Shown in pieces: positions 11,061 through 21,950 of a stretch of DNA of 64,000 nt (within the stretch, counting starts at the first letter, position 1; each line of letters begins with the position of its first letter). Source of the stretch: Diploptera punctata (Eukaryota > Arthropoda > Insecta > Blattodea > Blaberidae); contig JASPKZ010007295.1 of assembly GCA_030220185.1 (NCBI GenBank), forward strand, positions 466,501 to 530,500, given 5' to 3'. The translations under genes were made by a program, and so were the position numbers. The notes below the pieces were generated by a model. The model was not told where the DNA came from, searched no databases, and was given only the letters and a program-made list of their open reading frames with translations.

Positions 11061-11504
11061 GTGATACCTGCTAAATAAATAAATGTGGAATATCAAAATA
11101 CCAAGTCCATTTAATAGGATAGTTTCATTGTATGACTCACTTAACTTTTGTGGTCCGTAAATTCTTTATCACTATTATAGAACTGGTCCTAAGAGTATAT
11201 ATTATGTGCTTAACTGGACTTCTCAAAACAATTTAACAACTTCTGAATCTAAGAGCTTCAATTATCAAGTTTCAATGTTTTAAGTGAGGTTTTTATGTAT
11301 ATACTAATATATTCAATAAATGAGCTGATTGAGAAACAAATTCTAGTTTATAATCAATCACAAGCAGCTACTGACTTCATTGTAAACATTATATTATTAG
11401 AACGTACAAATTAATGTGAAATATAAAATATACTATTCCATAATCAAGTATACTTTTTCCTAAACTTACAAATGATAGATGCCAGTAATTACAACATATA
11501 ATGG

Positions 11505-11800
11505 GACACGCTGTAGCATAGATAGTTAGGTGAATACCAAACCAGAAGTCGAGGGTTTGAACCCCGGTGGGGTCAGGATTCTTAAACTGACACAAACATT
11601 CTGGCGAAACCATCACCCAGGGGTCGACGCTGCCTTTAATGGAAATAAGAACCAGGTGCTTGTTCAGAGAGTGAAGGCAGCCATCATGCTGGGCTAACAA
11701 TCTGGCTGGCATCAAGTGCCGATTGTCTAAAAAAAGTGGGAGCCTTAACTTCCTACTACCCCAGGGGTCTCCTATGGCTTGTAATGGAAATAATTTACCT
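11505..11800 (+). mobile_element. tRNA-derived SINE, family A
   Basis: Head gctgtagcatagatagttag, B box gggtttgaaccccgg, then the family-A body to aatttacctta. Diverged about as far as the other copies. Confidence 0.82.
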
Positions 11801-11871
11801 TACTAACTCAATGGCATTATCAAAGCTGTAGCTTCATGGTCACATAGACAAAAGCTCTCCATCATACTTGA

Positions 11872-12015
11872 AGAGAAAAAATTATATGCTCAGACTGGGG
11901 CTTCAGCCCAGGACCTTTGGCTTTCTATGCAAATTTGCTCAGGTAGCTCCGTTGGTAGAAAGCCAAAGGTCCTGGGCTGAAGCCCCAGTCTGAGCATATA
12001 ATTTTTCTCTTCAAA
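11872..12015. repeat. Inverted pair of tRNA-like repeats (hairpin), family E
   Basis: 11876-11930 (minus) and 11945-12012 (plus) carry the same tRNA-like sequence in opposite orientation: B-box part ggctgaagccccagtctgag and trailer tataatttttctcttcaaat. Both lack the anticodon arm, so neither is a working tRNA gene. Confidence 0.7.
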
Positions 12016-12034
12016 TATGACTTATCCATCATTG

Positions 12035-12340
12035 AGATGTATGAAATGGATAATAAAAACATTGATAAGCTCTCCATACTACCATATCCAGAGCTAATGT
12101 TCTTCAATTACCCCTGTATAATAAACTTCTCTCAAATCACGATTAATATTATTCTCCCACCTCATTCTTGTCCTATCTACTGGGTGCTTTCCCTCTAGTT
12201 TTCCTACAAGGAATTTCCAAGCCCCTTTTATTCCTCATTCGTGCTACATGTCCTGCCCATCACAATCTGCAAGACTTAACTCTTCTAATTATATCTGGTT
12301 TCTCATAAGATCATGTAGCTCACTGTTATGTAGTGCCACT
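12035..12340 (-). mobile_element. RTE-type LINE 3' fragment
   Basis: Matches the 3' ends at 41.9, 48.6 and 53.8 kb (ctcccacctcattcttg, cctacaaggaa, cctgcccatc). On the minus strand it is the G-R-P-R-x-R-W-E-N-N-I coding end; decayed. Confidence 0.7.
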
Positions 12341-12414
12341 AGGCTCCAATAATATTTCTCAAACATCAATTATAAAACAATTTTAATTGATTTGTGGTTA
12401 TCCACAACTTTAAA

Positions 12415-12569
12415 TAAAAGTGGCATGATAAGAAAAATAAATGGACGGAATTTGAACCTGGACCTCTGGATTAATACCCCATGCACTACCGATTATACTA
12501 TCAAGCAAATCTAGTACAAACATTTATTTTTCTTTTATATATATATATATATATATATTACGCTACCAA

Positions 12570-12627
<58 letters not shown>

Positions 12628-12710
12628 TTGGTAGCGCACTGGAGTATCAATCCAGAGGTCTGGGTTCAAATCCCACCCAAGCATTTATTTTTCTTATCAT
12701 GCCATATTAA
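12415..12710. repeat. AT microsatellite between inverted tRNA-like repeats
   Basis: A tRNA-like head on the minus strand (12430-12510) and one on the plus strand (12625-12690, B box gggttcaaatccc) flank (AT)n at 12537-12556 and 12571-12624. The sequence acgctaccaagaata also recurs inverted as tattcttggtagcg. Confidence 0.65.
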
Positions 12711-12849
12711 GCTTGCATTGCTCAATGTCAAAAATTTAATTATAACATTTAAGTAAAAGTGTTTGTACATTTATTAGTTTTTAAGATCATGTAATACATT
12801 TTAATACATTTAATCTAACTGAATGAATGTGATGGCTTTAATTTAAGTA

Positions 12850-13545
12850 AATAATGTAATATCATCTCATCCTCTTATCATGTCTTCCTTCTGGAATGAT
12901 AATTTCAAATATGCTTCCATTCATCTCTATTTACCCATCTTTTCTTCCTTTCAATTTTTTCCTACATTTTTATCCCCAACTTTTTTTTTACTTGATTAAT
13001 CCTTCTTTCTATGGCCATCCTCATGGCAGTTTTCTTGTACCTTGGAATTTAAAATTATCTGTGTTAGTCTTCCTTTTTTAAATTCTTTTCAGATGTCCAA
13101 GCCATTTTAATATTTTTAATGTTTCTACCCTTGGGGGCATGCCATAGCGTAGTGATTAAGGCAATGCACTACAAGCCGGAAGGTCGAGGGTCTGAGTCCC
13201 GGTTGGGGTCAGGACTTTTAAACTGACCCAAACCTTCTCGCGGCACTCAGGCCTGGGGGTCGCCTCAGCCTCTAACGGAAAATGAGTACCAGACGCTTGT
13301 TCGGGGGGTAAAAACGGCCGTCACGCAGGGCTGACATCAAGTGCTGATTGTCCAGAAAAAGTGGGAGCCTTAACCTCGTACTACCCAAGGGCCTCCTGAG
13401 GCCTGTGGTGGGATTACTTTACCTTTTTACCCTTAATATCTCCCTAATTTTGTCATTGCATACCCTCTCTCTTTTTATTTTATTCTGTGCTGTAATTTCA
13501 TTTCTGTACCTTGAATTCTGTTAAATTCCATATTTGTATATGTTC
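12850..13545 (-). mobile_element. LINE relic containing a SINE
   Basis: 12850-13132 and 13436-13540 resemble the LINE end at 40.5-40.8 kb (ttatcatgtcttccttc opening). The minus-strand coding is too decayed to translate. A family-A SINE interrupts it. Confidence 0.5.
13133..13435 (+). mobile_element. tRNA-derived SINE, family A, full copy
   Basis: Head gccatagcgtagtgattaag, B box gggtctgagtcccgg, body through gtcacgcagggctga to gcctgtggtgggat; the flanks repeat a short tttacccttaat-like target. Confidence 0.83.
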
Positions 13546-13547
13546 TA

Positions 13548-13985
13548 GTGTCACAAGGAAACTATCAATAATTGCATGCCGAAACCTACCTTGAAATTTC
13601 TTTCAGAGAAGCATTGTGATATACCAAGGCCATGTCAAAAAAAATACCTGCCATTTTAACTGCAAGGCACTAAAATCCAATTCAAAATATCTCATTTAAA
13701 CTGTAAGGAAGTAATACAACTTCAAAATTGGTAGACTGGATAACCTTCACTACCTGCCATCCGTGCCTTGACCCACCTCACTCCACTCTGCTCTTACTCA
13801 AGCAGGGAGTCCATCTGCTCTGCACTGTGAGTTGTCATTGCTGGATTCTGGCTTCGATTTCTATGCCTTGGAGTTAAAAGTGGCAGATTTTTTTTGGACA
13901 TACCATTGGTACATCATAAAGTTCTCTGGGAGATATTTGAAAGTAGATTTCGCCATGCAATGGTTGACAGCTCCCTGTCAGATGC
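13548..13985. mobile_element. Decayed DNA element with ~50-bp inverted ends
   Basis: Left end 13549-13605 (aattgcatgccgaaacctac) is the inverted, diverged match of right end 13930-13982 (tttcgccatgcaatggttga). A further copy of the end is at 4605-4665. No coding remains. Superfamily unknown. Confidence 0.45.
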
Positions 13986-13989
13986 ATAT

Positions 13990-14180
13990 GTTAAAACTGG
14001 TTTGAAATACCTTTCATAAATTTCTATTTTACTTTTGATGGGTACACCTCTATTACATATTAATTTTTTAGTTAAATTATAAACCTTTAAAATTTTTTCT
14101 CTTTCTTTTACTAATTCCAGTATGTGTTTTTTGAATTTATCACTATTCTTAGATAAAAGTAAGTAAATTTTTCCACTTTT
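13990..14180 (-). mobile_element. LINE RT relic
   Basis: Resembles the relics at 7.8 kb and 59.6 kb on the minus strand (atgggtacacctctattaca block). No clean frame. Confidence 0.4.
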
Positions 14181-14205
14181 AATTTAATATAATTTTTCAT
14201 TTCAG

Positions 14206-14270
14206 CAAAGGCAATGTCTATACCTCAATTCTATCTTCATGAACGCAAACGAGGAGGTGGAATGATACAG
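14206..14270 (+). pseudogene. Gene A exon 4
   Basis: 65 nt, entering with two bases of a split codon. It reads KAMSIPQFYLHERKRGGGMI then Q, ending at donor gtaagt, and aligns with the family stretch ending G-G-G-V-I-Q before the PLP-phosphate loop. Length and phase equal gene B exon 4. Confidence 0.85.
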
Positions 14271-14469
14271 GTAAGTCAGTATAAACCATAAACCTTACTT
14301 CTACATATTCAATAATTTGAGGTATATAGAGTTTTTCAAATTCTTTTGGATCATACCTACACATATAGTAAAGGAGTTTCAAACTTGAGTTAGAGAACCA
14401 ACAATAGGAAATGTTTGCTTTAATTTCCATGAAATTTTACAAAAATTAAGTATGAGAAATATTTTTGTA

Positions 14470-14905
14470 AATTCAACTAACTCATTGGCACTATCAAACT
14501 TGAAGATTCATGGCTGCATGGGCATAAGATCTCCATGCAACCCTATCCTCAGCTAGTATTTTCCAACTATCCCTCGTATAATTTACATCCCTCAAAACAT
14601 GGGTTAATATTATTCTTCTACTTACTGGGTGCTTTCCCTCAGGATTTCCTACAAGAAGTTTCCGTGTCCCTTTTTCATTCCCCATTCCTGCCATATGTCC
14701 TTGCCATTATAATCTACAAGACTAAACTGTTCTTATTATATCTGGTTTCCCATAAATATCATTTAGCTGTTATGTAGTCTTCTCCATTCACCTGTCTGTA
14801 CCTATTTGGTCCAAAAATTGTTATATGAACTTCATTTTTTTCATATACTCATACTTTTTTTATCCTCTCTTAAAGTAACAGCCCCTGTTTTGCCATATAA
14901 CTGTA
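14470..14905 (-). mobile_element. RTE-type LINE 3' fragment
   Basis: Begins with the actcattggcactatcaaac 3' terminus on the plus strand and continues through the GRP-W-E-N region and the G-P-K-R-D region of the same LINE family; multiple frame breaks. Confidence 0.75.
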
Positions 14906-15109
14906 AGAATAACAATTTTTTTTATATTTTTACTTTAACATGTCTTGAGAGAAGTTGGGACGACAAGAGACCCTGTAAGGTATAAAATAGCATGCTTTTC
15001 CAAAAACAAGCCTATGTTCCTAGGAATCTGAGTTCAGTCACTTATTCAAAATTACCTTCATTTGTCATCAACTGTCCATTTCACTATACAAGGTTAATAT
15101 ATTTAATAT

Positions 15110-15375
15110 ATTCCTGCGATGGGCAGGGAATGTGGCACAAATGGGGAATAAAAGAGTAAAAGAGGTGCATGGAAGCTTCTTGTAGGAAAACCAGAGGGGA
15201 AAATGCCCAGTTGGTAGATCAAGAATGAGGTTGGAGAATAACATTAACTATAATTTGAGGGAAGTAGATTATACAGGGAATGACTGGAAAACATTAGCTC
15301 AGGATAGGGATGTATGAAGAGCTTATGTCCGCACGGCCATAAACCTATGGGTTTGATAGTGCCAGTGAGTTAGTT
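15110..15375 (+). mobile_element. RTE-type LINE 3' fragment, plus orientation
   Basis: Reads toward the 3' end: cgatgggcagggaatgtggc, then the G-R-P / R-W-R-x-N-I-N region, ending gggtttgatagtgccagtga and a gttagttagtta tail. Confidence 0.75.
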
Positions 15376-15834
15376 AGTTATTTAATATATTCCTGGAAAC
15401 TGCAATCATATCCCCATTTGCATTACTAATTATATTTGTTCTAGCCAGAAAAACCCTTCCATCATAATTCCCTGATACAATTATCTGATGTTTCTATTGT
15501 TCTGCATTCATTTTGAGATCATAAATCTTTTCTCTTAAATATTCCTTTATTTTACTCTTTAAAAATCTAGTGATTTCCCACCTGATATTAAAATACCTTA
15601 TTATCTATACACACAAAAAACTTAGCAGCTGCTCACAGTAAATGTCAAAAATGGCAACCAACAACTTTGTTACACGAAATACAATTACTAATTCATACAA
15701 ATATTCCTTGCGTCTGTTGTACAGCCAGAAATCTGGCAATCAATTGCTCCCTGGTTTCTGCTGATTTTCATATATCAATAACATGAAGCACTCCTACATA
15801 AAAAATCTAGAGATTAACTTTTTTACAAATTAAC
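15376..15834 (+). other. Gene A intron 4 sequence, nothing recognised
   Basis: AT-rich; 15420-15560 may be an old LINE relic but no motif could be read on either strand. Confidence 0.4.
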
Positions 15835-15945
15835 ACTATGAGGCATTATTTATTTAAGTAAAATTTTATCGCCTCACCTCACCTAATTCTACTATATGAG
15901 GTGAGGAGATACAATTTTACTTAAATAAATCTAGGGATGTTAAAA
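15835..15945. repeat. Short PLE-like fold-back
   Basis: Arms atttatttaagtaaaatttt and its reverse complement near 15911-15930, with the cgcctcacctcac / gaggtgag PLE-end signature between. Only about 105 bp. Confidence 0.55.
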
Positions 15946-16157
15946 TGCTATTGTTCATTTGAAAACTGAAGAAATATCTAAAATTGTCAAATTCCAGGCA
16001 TAATAATGTCCAAAGTCAGGTATCCCATCCAGAAGTTCCCTATCTCAAAATATCCAGTTTAGTATCATCATTTGAACACAAGAGGTCTGAGACATTAATA
16101 TAATGTTCTCACCCAAAAGTAATTTAAGGATTATTATATTAGTTTACTCTGAAGAGG

Positions 16158-16444
16158 ATCAAATTATTTAATCAATTGAGTTGGTGTTTACTTGATGAAA
16201 ATCCATATTTATTAATTGAATAAAATAAAGCTTAGTTTTATTTGATTTTCATATTTATTAAGATATATTCAGTGACAGCTGTTTTGGTACACTGTACTTC
16301 TTGAGACATGTTAACAAATTATAATAATTTTAACATGTCTGAAGAAGGTACAGCATACCGAAACAGCTGTCACAATATATCTTAATAAATATGAAAATCA
16401 ATTAAAACTAAGTTTTATTTTTATTCAATTAATCAAATTATTTA
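16158..16444. mobile_element. PLE fold-back element with 13-bp target duplication
   Basis: Element 16171-16431; duplication atcaaattattta at 16158-16170 and 16432-16444. Arms of about 120 bp meet near 16321. The right arm holds an intact hammerhead core; the left-arm copy is mutated. Confidence 0.85.
16339..16371 (+). ncRNA. Hammerhead ribozyme motif in PLE end
   Basis: CTGAAGA, stem II GGTA/TACC region, then GAA with 8-nt palindrome ACAGCTGT and C. Same family as 18070-18102, 61841-61873 and 62424-62456. Confidence 0.65.
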
Positions 16445-16674
16445 TTATCAATAAAACATCAAATTCTTTAACTGAACATTTACTTGAGACATGTGCTCCT
16501 TAGCAAAACCAAAAATATATTTTGGCTTCTTATACAACTGGGGATGTGTAAAAAACTGTTAACCTAAAAATGATATGCAGCAGAACTCAGGTAATTTGAG
16601 CTCCAGTATTTCATGGTTCCATGTATTTCAGCCAGTCTTACGAAAATTAAAATTTTACATAAAATTAGACTACA

Positions 16675-16990
16675 ATTCCGTTGCTCATGGTAGTTTAGTG
16701 GTTATGTCCCTTGCTTCTAGTCCTAAGAGTCAAGGTTTCAAGCCCAGATTGGGTTGATGGATTTTTTCTAGGATGGAAAAATCCAAGGGACAAATCCTCC
16801 GGGAGGGACTTAGCCATGGGTCTCGAGTCTGAAGATTTTCAGGCTCGTAAAAGAACTGCAAGCCTCTCTGCAAAATTTAACTGACAGTCATCCATCCTAA
16901 AATATTAGTTACCTACTAGATGTGTCACTGAGTCGGAATGCTGACAACATAACACTCACTGGCATCTATAAGGAAATAAGTGTAATTAAA
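16675..16990 (+). mobile_element. tRNA-derived SINE, family C, full copy
   Basis: Head catggtagtttagtggttat, B box aaggtttcaagccc, body gatggaaaaatccaagggac and ggagggacttagccatgggt, 3' end near ctataaggaaataag. Confidence 0.82.
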
Positions 16991-16995
16991 TTAGC

Positions 16996-17439
16996 ATGGT
17001 TAAGATATGATGAAAGTTAAAAATTAAATTGTACCTGTTGGTAGGTGCTATTGCCCTCAACTTCATTAAAATATTGTATATAAAATTAACTGGAGCGCTT
17101 TCGGAAGTTATCTTCCATATTCTGCAGGTTGAGTTTCCGTTACTTGTTGTTGTTGTGTATGGTGATGTATACTCCAACTGTTTGTAGAGTCTGCAGAGTT
17201 GCTGCTACAAACAGTTGGAGTATACATCACCGTACACAATAACAAGTAACGGAAACTCAACCTGCAGAATATAGAAGATAACTTCCGAAAGCGCTCCAGT
17301 TAATTTTATATACAATATTTTAACAAAGTTGAGGACTACGACACCTACCAACAGGTACAATTTAATTTTTAACTTTCATCATATGACTTCACCTCAACGA
17401 AATTTCATATGAATTTTACTAGTATTGATGGTTAAGATA
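16996..17439. mobile_element. PLE fold-back element with 12-bp target duplication
   Basis: Element 17008-17427; duplication atggttaagata at 16996-17007 and 17428-17439. Arms of about 180 bp meet at 17195-17205. Both arms contain GAA, palindrome AGCGCT, C (17287-17296 plus; 17093-17102 minus). Confidence 0.85.
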
Positions 17440-17975
17440 CTTCCCAATAGAAGGCACACTTGTTTCAATGAGGGACATACAGGTATACAAAAAAGAAGAT
17501 TAAAATCCCATTTTTATACATTGTCTGCATGTATGTTTTTTACACTTCTGAATGTGTTATATTTTGAACTTCCTTTGAATTTTCCATGTAGAATACAGGT
17601 GAACTGTCTCACTAAGGGTTTTCTATTTTAAAACAATAGACTCTGGGCAATTCTTTAAAATGTAACTTGTAGTTTTAAAACTTGGAAATGTTTAGCTCAT
17701 ATCTTATAAAGATATTTACTGTATTGTTCAACCTTTATTCATCATCATCAGCATCAAATATTAGACCTTAAGGTCTGTTCTGATCTCATGCTAGAATTGG
17801 TCTGTCCATCTTTTAGTGGGTCTTCCTACATTTCTTCATCGTAGTGTTTATAATGAAGAATCTGTTTCGGAATTCTATTATTATCCATTCCATTGATGTG
17901 GTCCATCCATTTATTTTTGTATTGTGTAATTCTATCTAATAGTTTAAAATTTTAAAAGTATCTCCTTTCTAGTTC

Positions 17976-18129
17976 CTTAACATTTATTAATTAAATAAAA
18001 ATAAAACATAGTTTTATTTTCATATTTGAAGAGAAAAATTATACGCTCATATTTATTATATAATTCAGTGACAGCTGTTTCGGTACACTGTACCTTCTTC
18101 AGACATGTTAACAAATTATCTTAACATTT
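17976..18129 (-). mobile_element. PLE end fragment with 10-bp target duplication
   Basis: Element 17986-18119 between cttaacattt at 17976-17985 and 18120-18129. It carries the hammerhead core at 18070-18102 (minus) and a tRNA-like trailer piece (gaagagaaaaattatacgct). Confidence 0.75.
18070..18102 (-). ncRNA. Hammerhead ribozyme motif in PLE end
   Basis: Minus strand: CTGAAGA, perfect stem II GGTAC/GTACC with loop AGT, GAA, palindrome ACAGCTGT, C. Confidence 0.68.
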
Positions 18130-18594
18130 GTTTGGGTATCTTGTGATCTTCCATTCGATGAACATGTTGCATCCATCTTGACTTATAATCAGAAATTTTG
18201 TTTTCTGAAGGTTCCATGTGTAATTCTTCTAAGATGTCTTCATTTTTTTTGTGATCTAGTAGTGAGTATCCTGAAGTCCTCTGAAGGTATCTCATTTCAT
18301 GCCAAACATATAATTAAATTTGTTTATTTGCTTTCAGTGTCTTCACTTTTTCTATACGACACATTGTACCCCAGGTAACTGAAATTGCTCACCTCTTCTA
18401 TTATTGCATTCTCTAATCGCATTTTCACTTTTAGTGGCTCATACTCTCAAAAAGCTAAAACTTTTTTTTTATTTTACTCAATAAATATTTATTAATAATT
18501 TAACCTTTTATTTTGTTATATTTCCACATAATCCAGTATTTTTTTGCAATTTGAGGAAGCCTCAGCTCCAATAATATGAAATGCCAAGGTTATA

Positions 18595-18785
18595 GTATAT
18601 CTTCTTGTATCTTGTAAGCCCATGTTTCCCTTAACAGAGATTTAGGTGCTCTCCCCCTACAGGGAAGAATTTGAACCATACTAATTTAGTTACACTTGTT
18701 TTCGTCTAGATGTCATTTGAGTGGTCCGTGGTCAGCATTCTGCCTCATACTGACATCTAGGAAACCAAGATAGTACTATTTTTCT
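18595..18785 (+). repeat. Dispersed repeat X, copy 1
   Basis: About 165 bp nearly repeated at 43945-44105 (cctacagggaagaattt, ttagttacacttgttttcgt, cctcatactgacatctagga). No coding, no clear ends; class unknown. Confidence 0.6.
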
Positions 18786-18956
18786 AGTATATAATCTAGT
18801 ATATAACATTTTAAAATATTCCTTAAAAAGGTGTATGAATTGTATTAAATTACACTTTCCACTTTATAAGATACACATTTTGAATATAAAATTGTCTGTG
18901 CACTCAGATAGTAGACCCTTAATTTTATAGCTTAAGGATTTCATTTAAATTTCTAG

Positions 18957-19194
18957 CCAACAACTACGGATGGAGTGCTTACAGCTATGATAGCTGCTAG
19001 GGGAGCAGCCATTGCAAATCTCAAGAAATGCAATGAAGACATAGAAGACAGCTGTCTGCTGCAGAAGCTTGTGGCTTATTTTTCAACCGAAGCTCATAGT
19101 TGTGTTGAAAAAGCATGCAAAATGTGTCTAGTTAATTATCGTATCTTAGAATCAGATGATTGTTGCTGTCTCCGAGGTTGCAGTAGTAGATAAG
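18957..19194 (+). pseudogene. Gene A exon 5, frameshift and stop
   Basis: 238 nt against 237 in gene B. It reads PTTTDGVLTAMIAARGAAIA, later KLVAYFSTEAHSCVEKAC. The His at exon residue 47 is the one that stacks on PLP (decarboxylases have His here, aldehyde-forming relatives Asn). Near 19176-19181 the frame slips by +1: the expected G-C-x-x-D-K ending is in the other frame and the current frame hits TAA at 19191-19193. All nearby GT donors give the same wrong phase. Confidence 0.8.
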
Positions 19195-19494
19195 GTAATC
19201 AATTATATTTCTATAAAATATAAATTTATCATCAAAATACAGGATCAATTAATTTGATAAGATTGACATGATGAATATTAGCAGGCCATAGGTTTGTGAA
19301 TTCTACCTTTATCAGGTTAAAAGAACTGTTTGGAAACATGAAACGATGGCTAAACTTTACAACCTGTCACGGATTTTTTTAATTCCTTCATAAATTCCTG
19401 CCAAATTGTATTCTTAGGGTTTCATTTTTCAAATTATTTCCTACCATTTACAATGATTTTACATTTTTTTTTCTAACGATTATTTCAATATATC
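19195..19494 (+). other. Gene A intron 5 sequence, nothing recognised
   Basis: AT-rich unique-looking sequence after the exon 5 donor; no element ends or coding seen. Confidence 0.45.
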
Positions 19495-20335
19495 CATCCA
19501 AAGTAATTCTGCCCAAGGCAGGTCTTTCACTACAATCATAGCAATTTCATGCTATGCTTTGCAGCTTTACTAGGGAATTATAGGTTGTGCCGGTTCGCTC
19601 AGGATAGAATATGATAACTCTGGGATGTTTATATTATAAACTTATTACTCCAGTTTATTGAATAATTTTGCATATAGAATTATAGAATTACAATGTTTTA
19701 TACCTCACCAATTCGGAGTGGAGTGATGATTTTACTCAAGTCCACATGTATTTAATATCACTTAAAATTCTGAGTTACTAATTAACTTGGATTTTAATAC
19801 TTAAGATTTTAAAATTTACTAACTGTTGCTGTAGGACTTGTTTCTTGTATAACATATGAGTGTGAGTGTATGTGAGAGTGTTTTATCACGTGTCCTTGCC
19901 TTATAAGGGTGATGACTCCTCCCATAAAGTCATTTACCCTCCAAATTCACATGTTATTCATTACACCTTAGAGGGGTAGGTACCATTTGTTTGGGGTTTC
20001 TATGTTGGTAATAGACTCATGTGCACGTTTGTGCGCCTTCCAGTTATTACTATATAATTATATTTTGGTACTTAGAGTCTATTAATTCTTGCTACAAGGT
20101 GTGGTAGCTTCCCTGCACCAGTGCAGGATGATGATAATGATAAGGATGATGGTGATGACCAGATGATTTTTGGGGTCTGTTGGACTCTAATCTTCCTGAC
20201 ATGTGTCTTACAGGTGAGGAAAAATCCTGAAAAAAACCTCACCCAGGAGCCTGTCCCGACCGGGAATCGAACCCGGGCCCGCTGCGTGATAAGGCAGCAT
20301 GCTACCTTGAGAACACAGTAGTGAATATTTCAATA
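19495..20335 (-). mobile_element. tRNA-derived SINE, family B, split by a solo LTR
   Basis: 19495-19585 and 20097-20335 join to the family-B SINE (gcagctttactagggaatta ... gtgtggtagcttcc ... gggaatcgaacccgggcccg). The insert lies between duplicated aggt. Confidence 0.83.
19582..20100. mobile_element. Solo LTR with 4-bp target duplication
   Basis: 511-bp insert 19586-20096 begins TGTGCCGG and ends GCTACA (TG...CA), flanked by aggt at 19582-19585 and 20097-20100. No internal retroviral coding. The 4-bp duplication fits Gypsy- or BEL-type elements; which one cannot be told. Confidence 0.75.
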
Positions 20336-20339
20336 TATT

Positions 20340-21345
20340 TTTCTATGATATTTAACTACATATGTACCATGAAGACGTGGCAGCCATAATGATTTAAACA
20401 ACAACAAAGATGTGTTCCAGTGCAGCCAACATGGAGTATGTACTAATTAAGTGTACACACATACTTCAGAATGTCAGAACTTAGTATTTATTTTTGGGCG
20501 TTGCATTCTTTCACAGGTTAGAGTGCTTAAATTACATTAGGTTAGCTTTTAGGTTGGTCTTTCATAGGTTAGAGTACTTAAATTTCATTAGGTTAGCTTT
20601 TAGGTTTGTTAAATATCGTGTATATGTTGGCTGCATTCCGTGATTCCATAGTATAAACGGCTTCACGTTTGTTGGCGCATGCACATGGTGTATATTTGGA
20701 ACTTAGAAAAATTATTCTCATCACATGTTGTAAAGTATTTCTGATATGACATCTAATTATGCCAAATATCAACAACATTTTTAAGATGGAGAATAATTTG
20801 AACATATGGCTTCCTTAGTAGGAGAAGATAAAAGTCGACAAGTCAAAAGACAAGATTTGGTCACATCTTTTCTAATGATAATTTATTTTAAAGACAAGCA
20901 GGCAATCTAAATTACATTCCAATATAATCTGCAACATTTTTTCATCCTTTAACTGAGTATTCTTTTGGTTACCATTCACAAATGATAAAGAAATGGGCTA
21001 GTCTTTCACCCTCCTTATTACCTACAGTACTCTTAAATCATTTAAACAAATGTTGTTCAGTTAACATTTACACTTATTAGAGAAATGTGGGTTGCCTTCG
21101 ATCCCATTTTTTACATAAAAACTAGCCAACTCCGTAGCGCAAAAGGGCCTAGCTCTACCATTGCTGGTATCACATTTACATGTGTTAATCACAGAGGTGG
21201 AAGTTCTCTATTATTTAATGTACTTTCATATTCTGTTTATTTTGGGAGTCAGAAACTAAAGAAATAGTTAGCATGGGCACACTTTTCTGATTTCTCGAAG
21301 AGAACATAACAAATTTAGAGCTGAAGCAAATGAATTGATGACCAA
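20340..21345 (+). other. Gene A intron 5; tandem duplication at 20514-20607
   Basis: Two adjacent about 47-bp copies of caggttagagt...taggttagcttttaggt (20514-20560, 20562-20607). 21125-21215 resembles the family-D SINE body (catgtgttaatcacagaggt). Otherwise nothing recognised. Confidence 0.5.
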
Positions 21346-21349
21346 AATA

Positions 21350-21900
21350 TACAGAGTGTTTCAGAATAAATATTACAAACTTCTAGGGGTTGTAGAGGGG
21401 ACTTAGTAGATAAAGTTTTGATAAGAAACCCATATCCGGAAATGTACTATTTTGATGTAAAATAAGTTTGAAGATTGAAACACAATGGGCTGATACCGTG
21501 TGTCTTGTGTTTCAGAATAAGTATTACAGACTTCTAGGAGTTGTATTACACCTGTTGAGTTGGAGGAAGATCTTCTTGCACGAATTCTGGCGGCAGCAGA
21601 AATTACTGAGCACACACCAGGTCTTGTGAGGCATGTGTATGAAAACATGCGTCGCAGGTACACTTTGTGCAACAGGGTCACCACATGGAACCACAATTGT
21701 AGTACAGCCCCTAGAAGTCTGTAATACTTATTCTGAAACACAAGACAGATGATATCAGCTCATTGTGTTTCGATCTTCAAACCTGTTTTACATAAAAATG
21801 GTACATATTTGGACATGGGTTCCTCTTATCAAAATTTATCTACTGAGTCCCCTCTATCAACCCCTAGAAGTCTGTAATACTTATTCTGAAACACCCTGTA
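21350..21900. mobile_element. Mariner-type MITE with nested inverted repeats
   Basis: Element 21352-21898 between TA dinucleotides. Arms of nearly 190 bp; the TIR tip gtgtttcagaata is present twice in each arm (near 21358 and 21507; near 21735 and 21890). The centre (plus, 21557-21700) reads EEDLLARILAAAEITEHTPG then a C-terminal transposase-like end. Confidence 0.75.
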
Positions 21901-21950
21901 TATTGACTAGAATATAATGTAAATGAGATAGTGTTTATTTTTTATTTCAG

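Larger units (their letters stand above)
17700..18460 (-). mobile_element. LINE relic split by a PLE fragment
   Basis: 17735-17985 (agaccttaaggtctgttctg, attccattgatgtggtccat) and 18120-18450 (ccattcgatgaacatgttgc) are LINE C-terminal relics on the minus strand. Confidence 0.55.

Noticed and set aside
12481..12756. 91-codon plus-strand frame across the AT tract
   Set aside because: It is a translation of (AT)n as Tyr-Ile repeats, without splice or start context.
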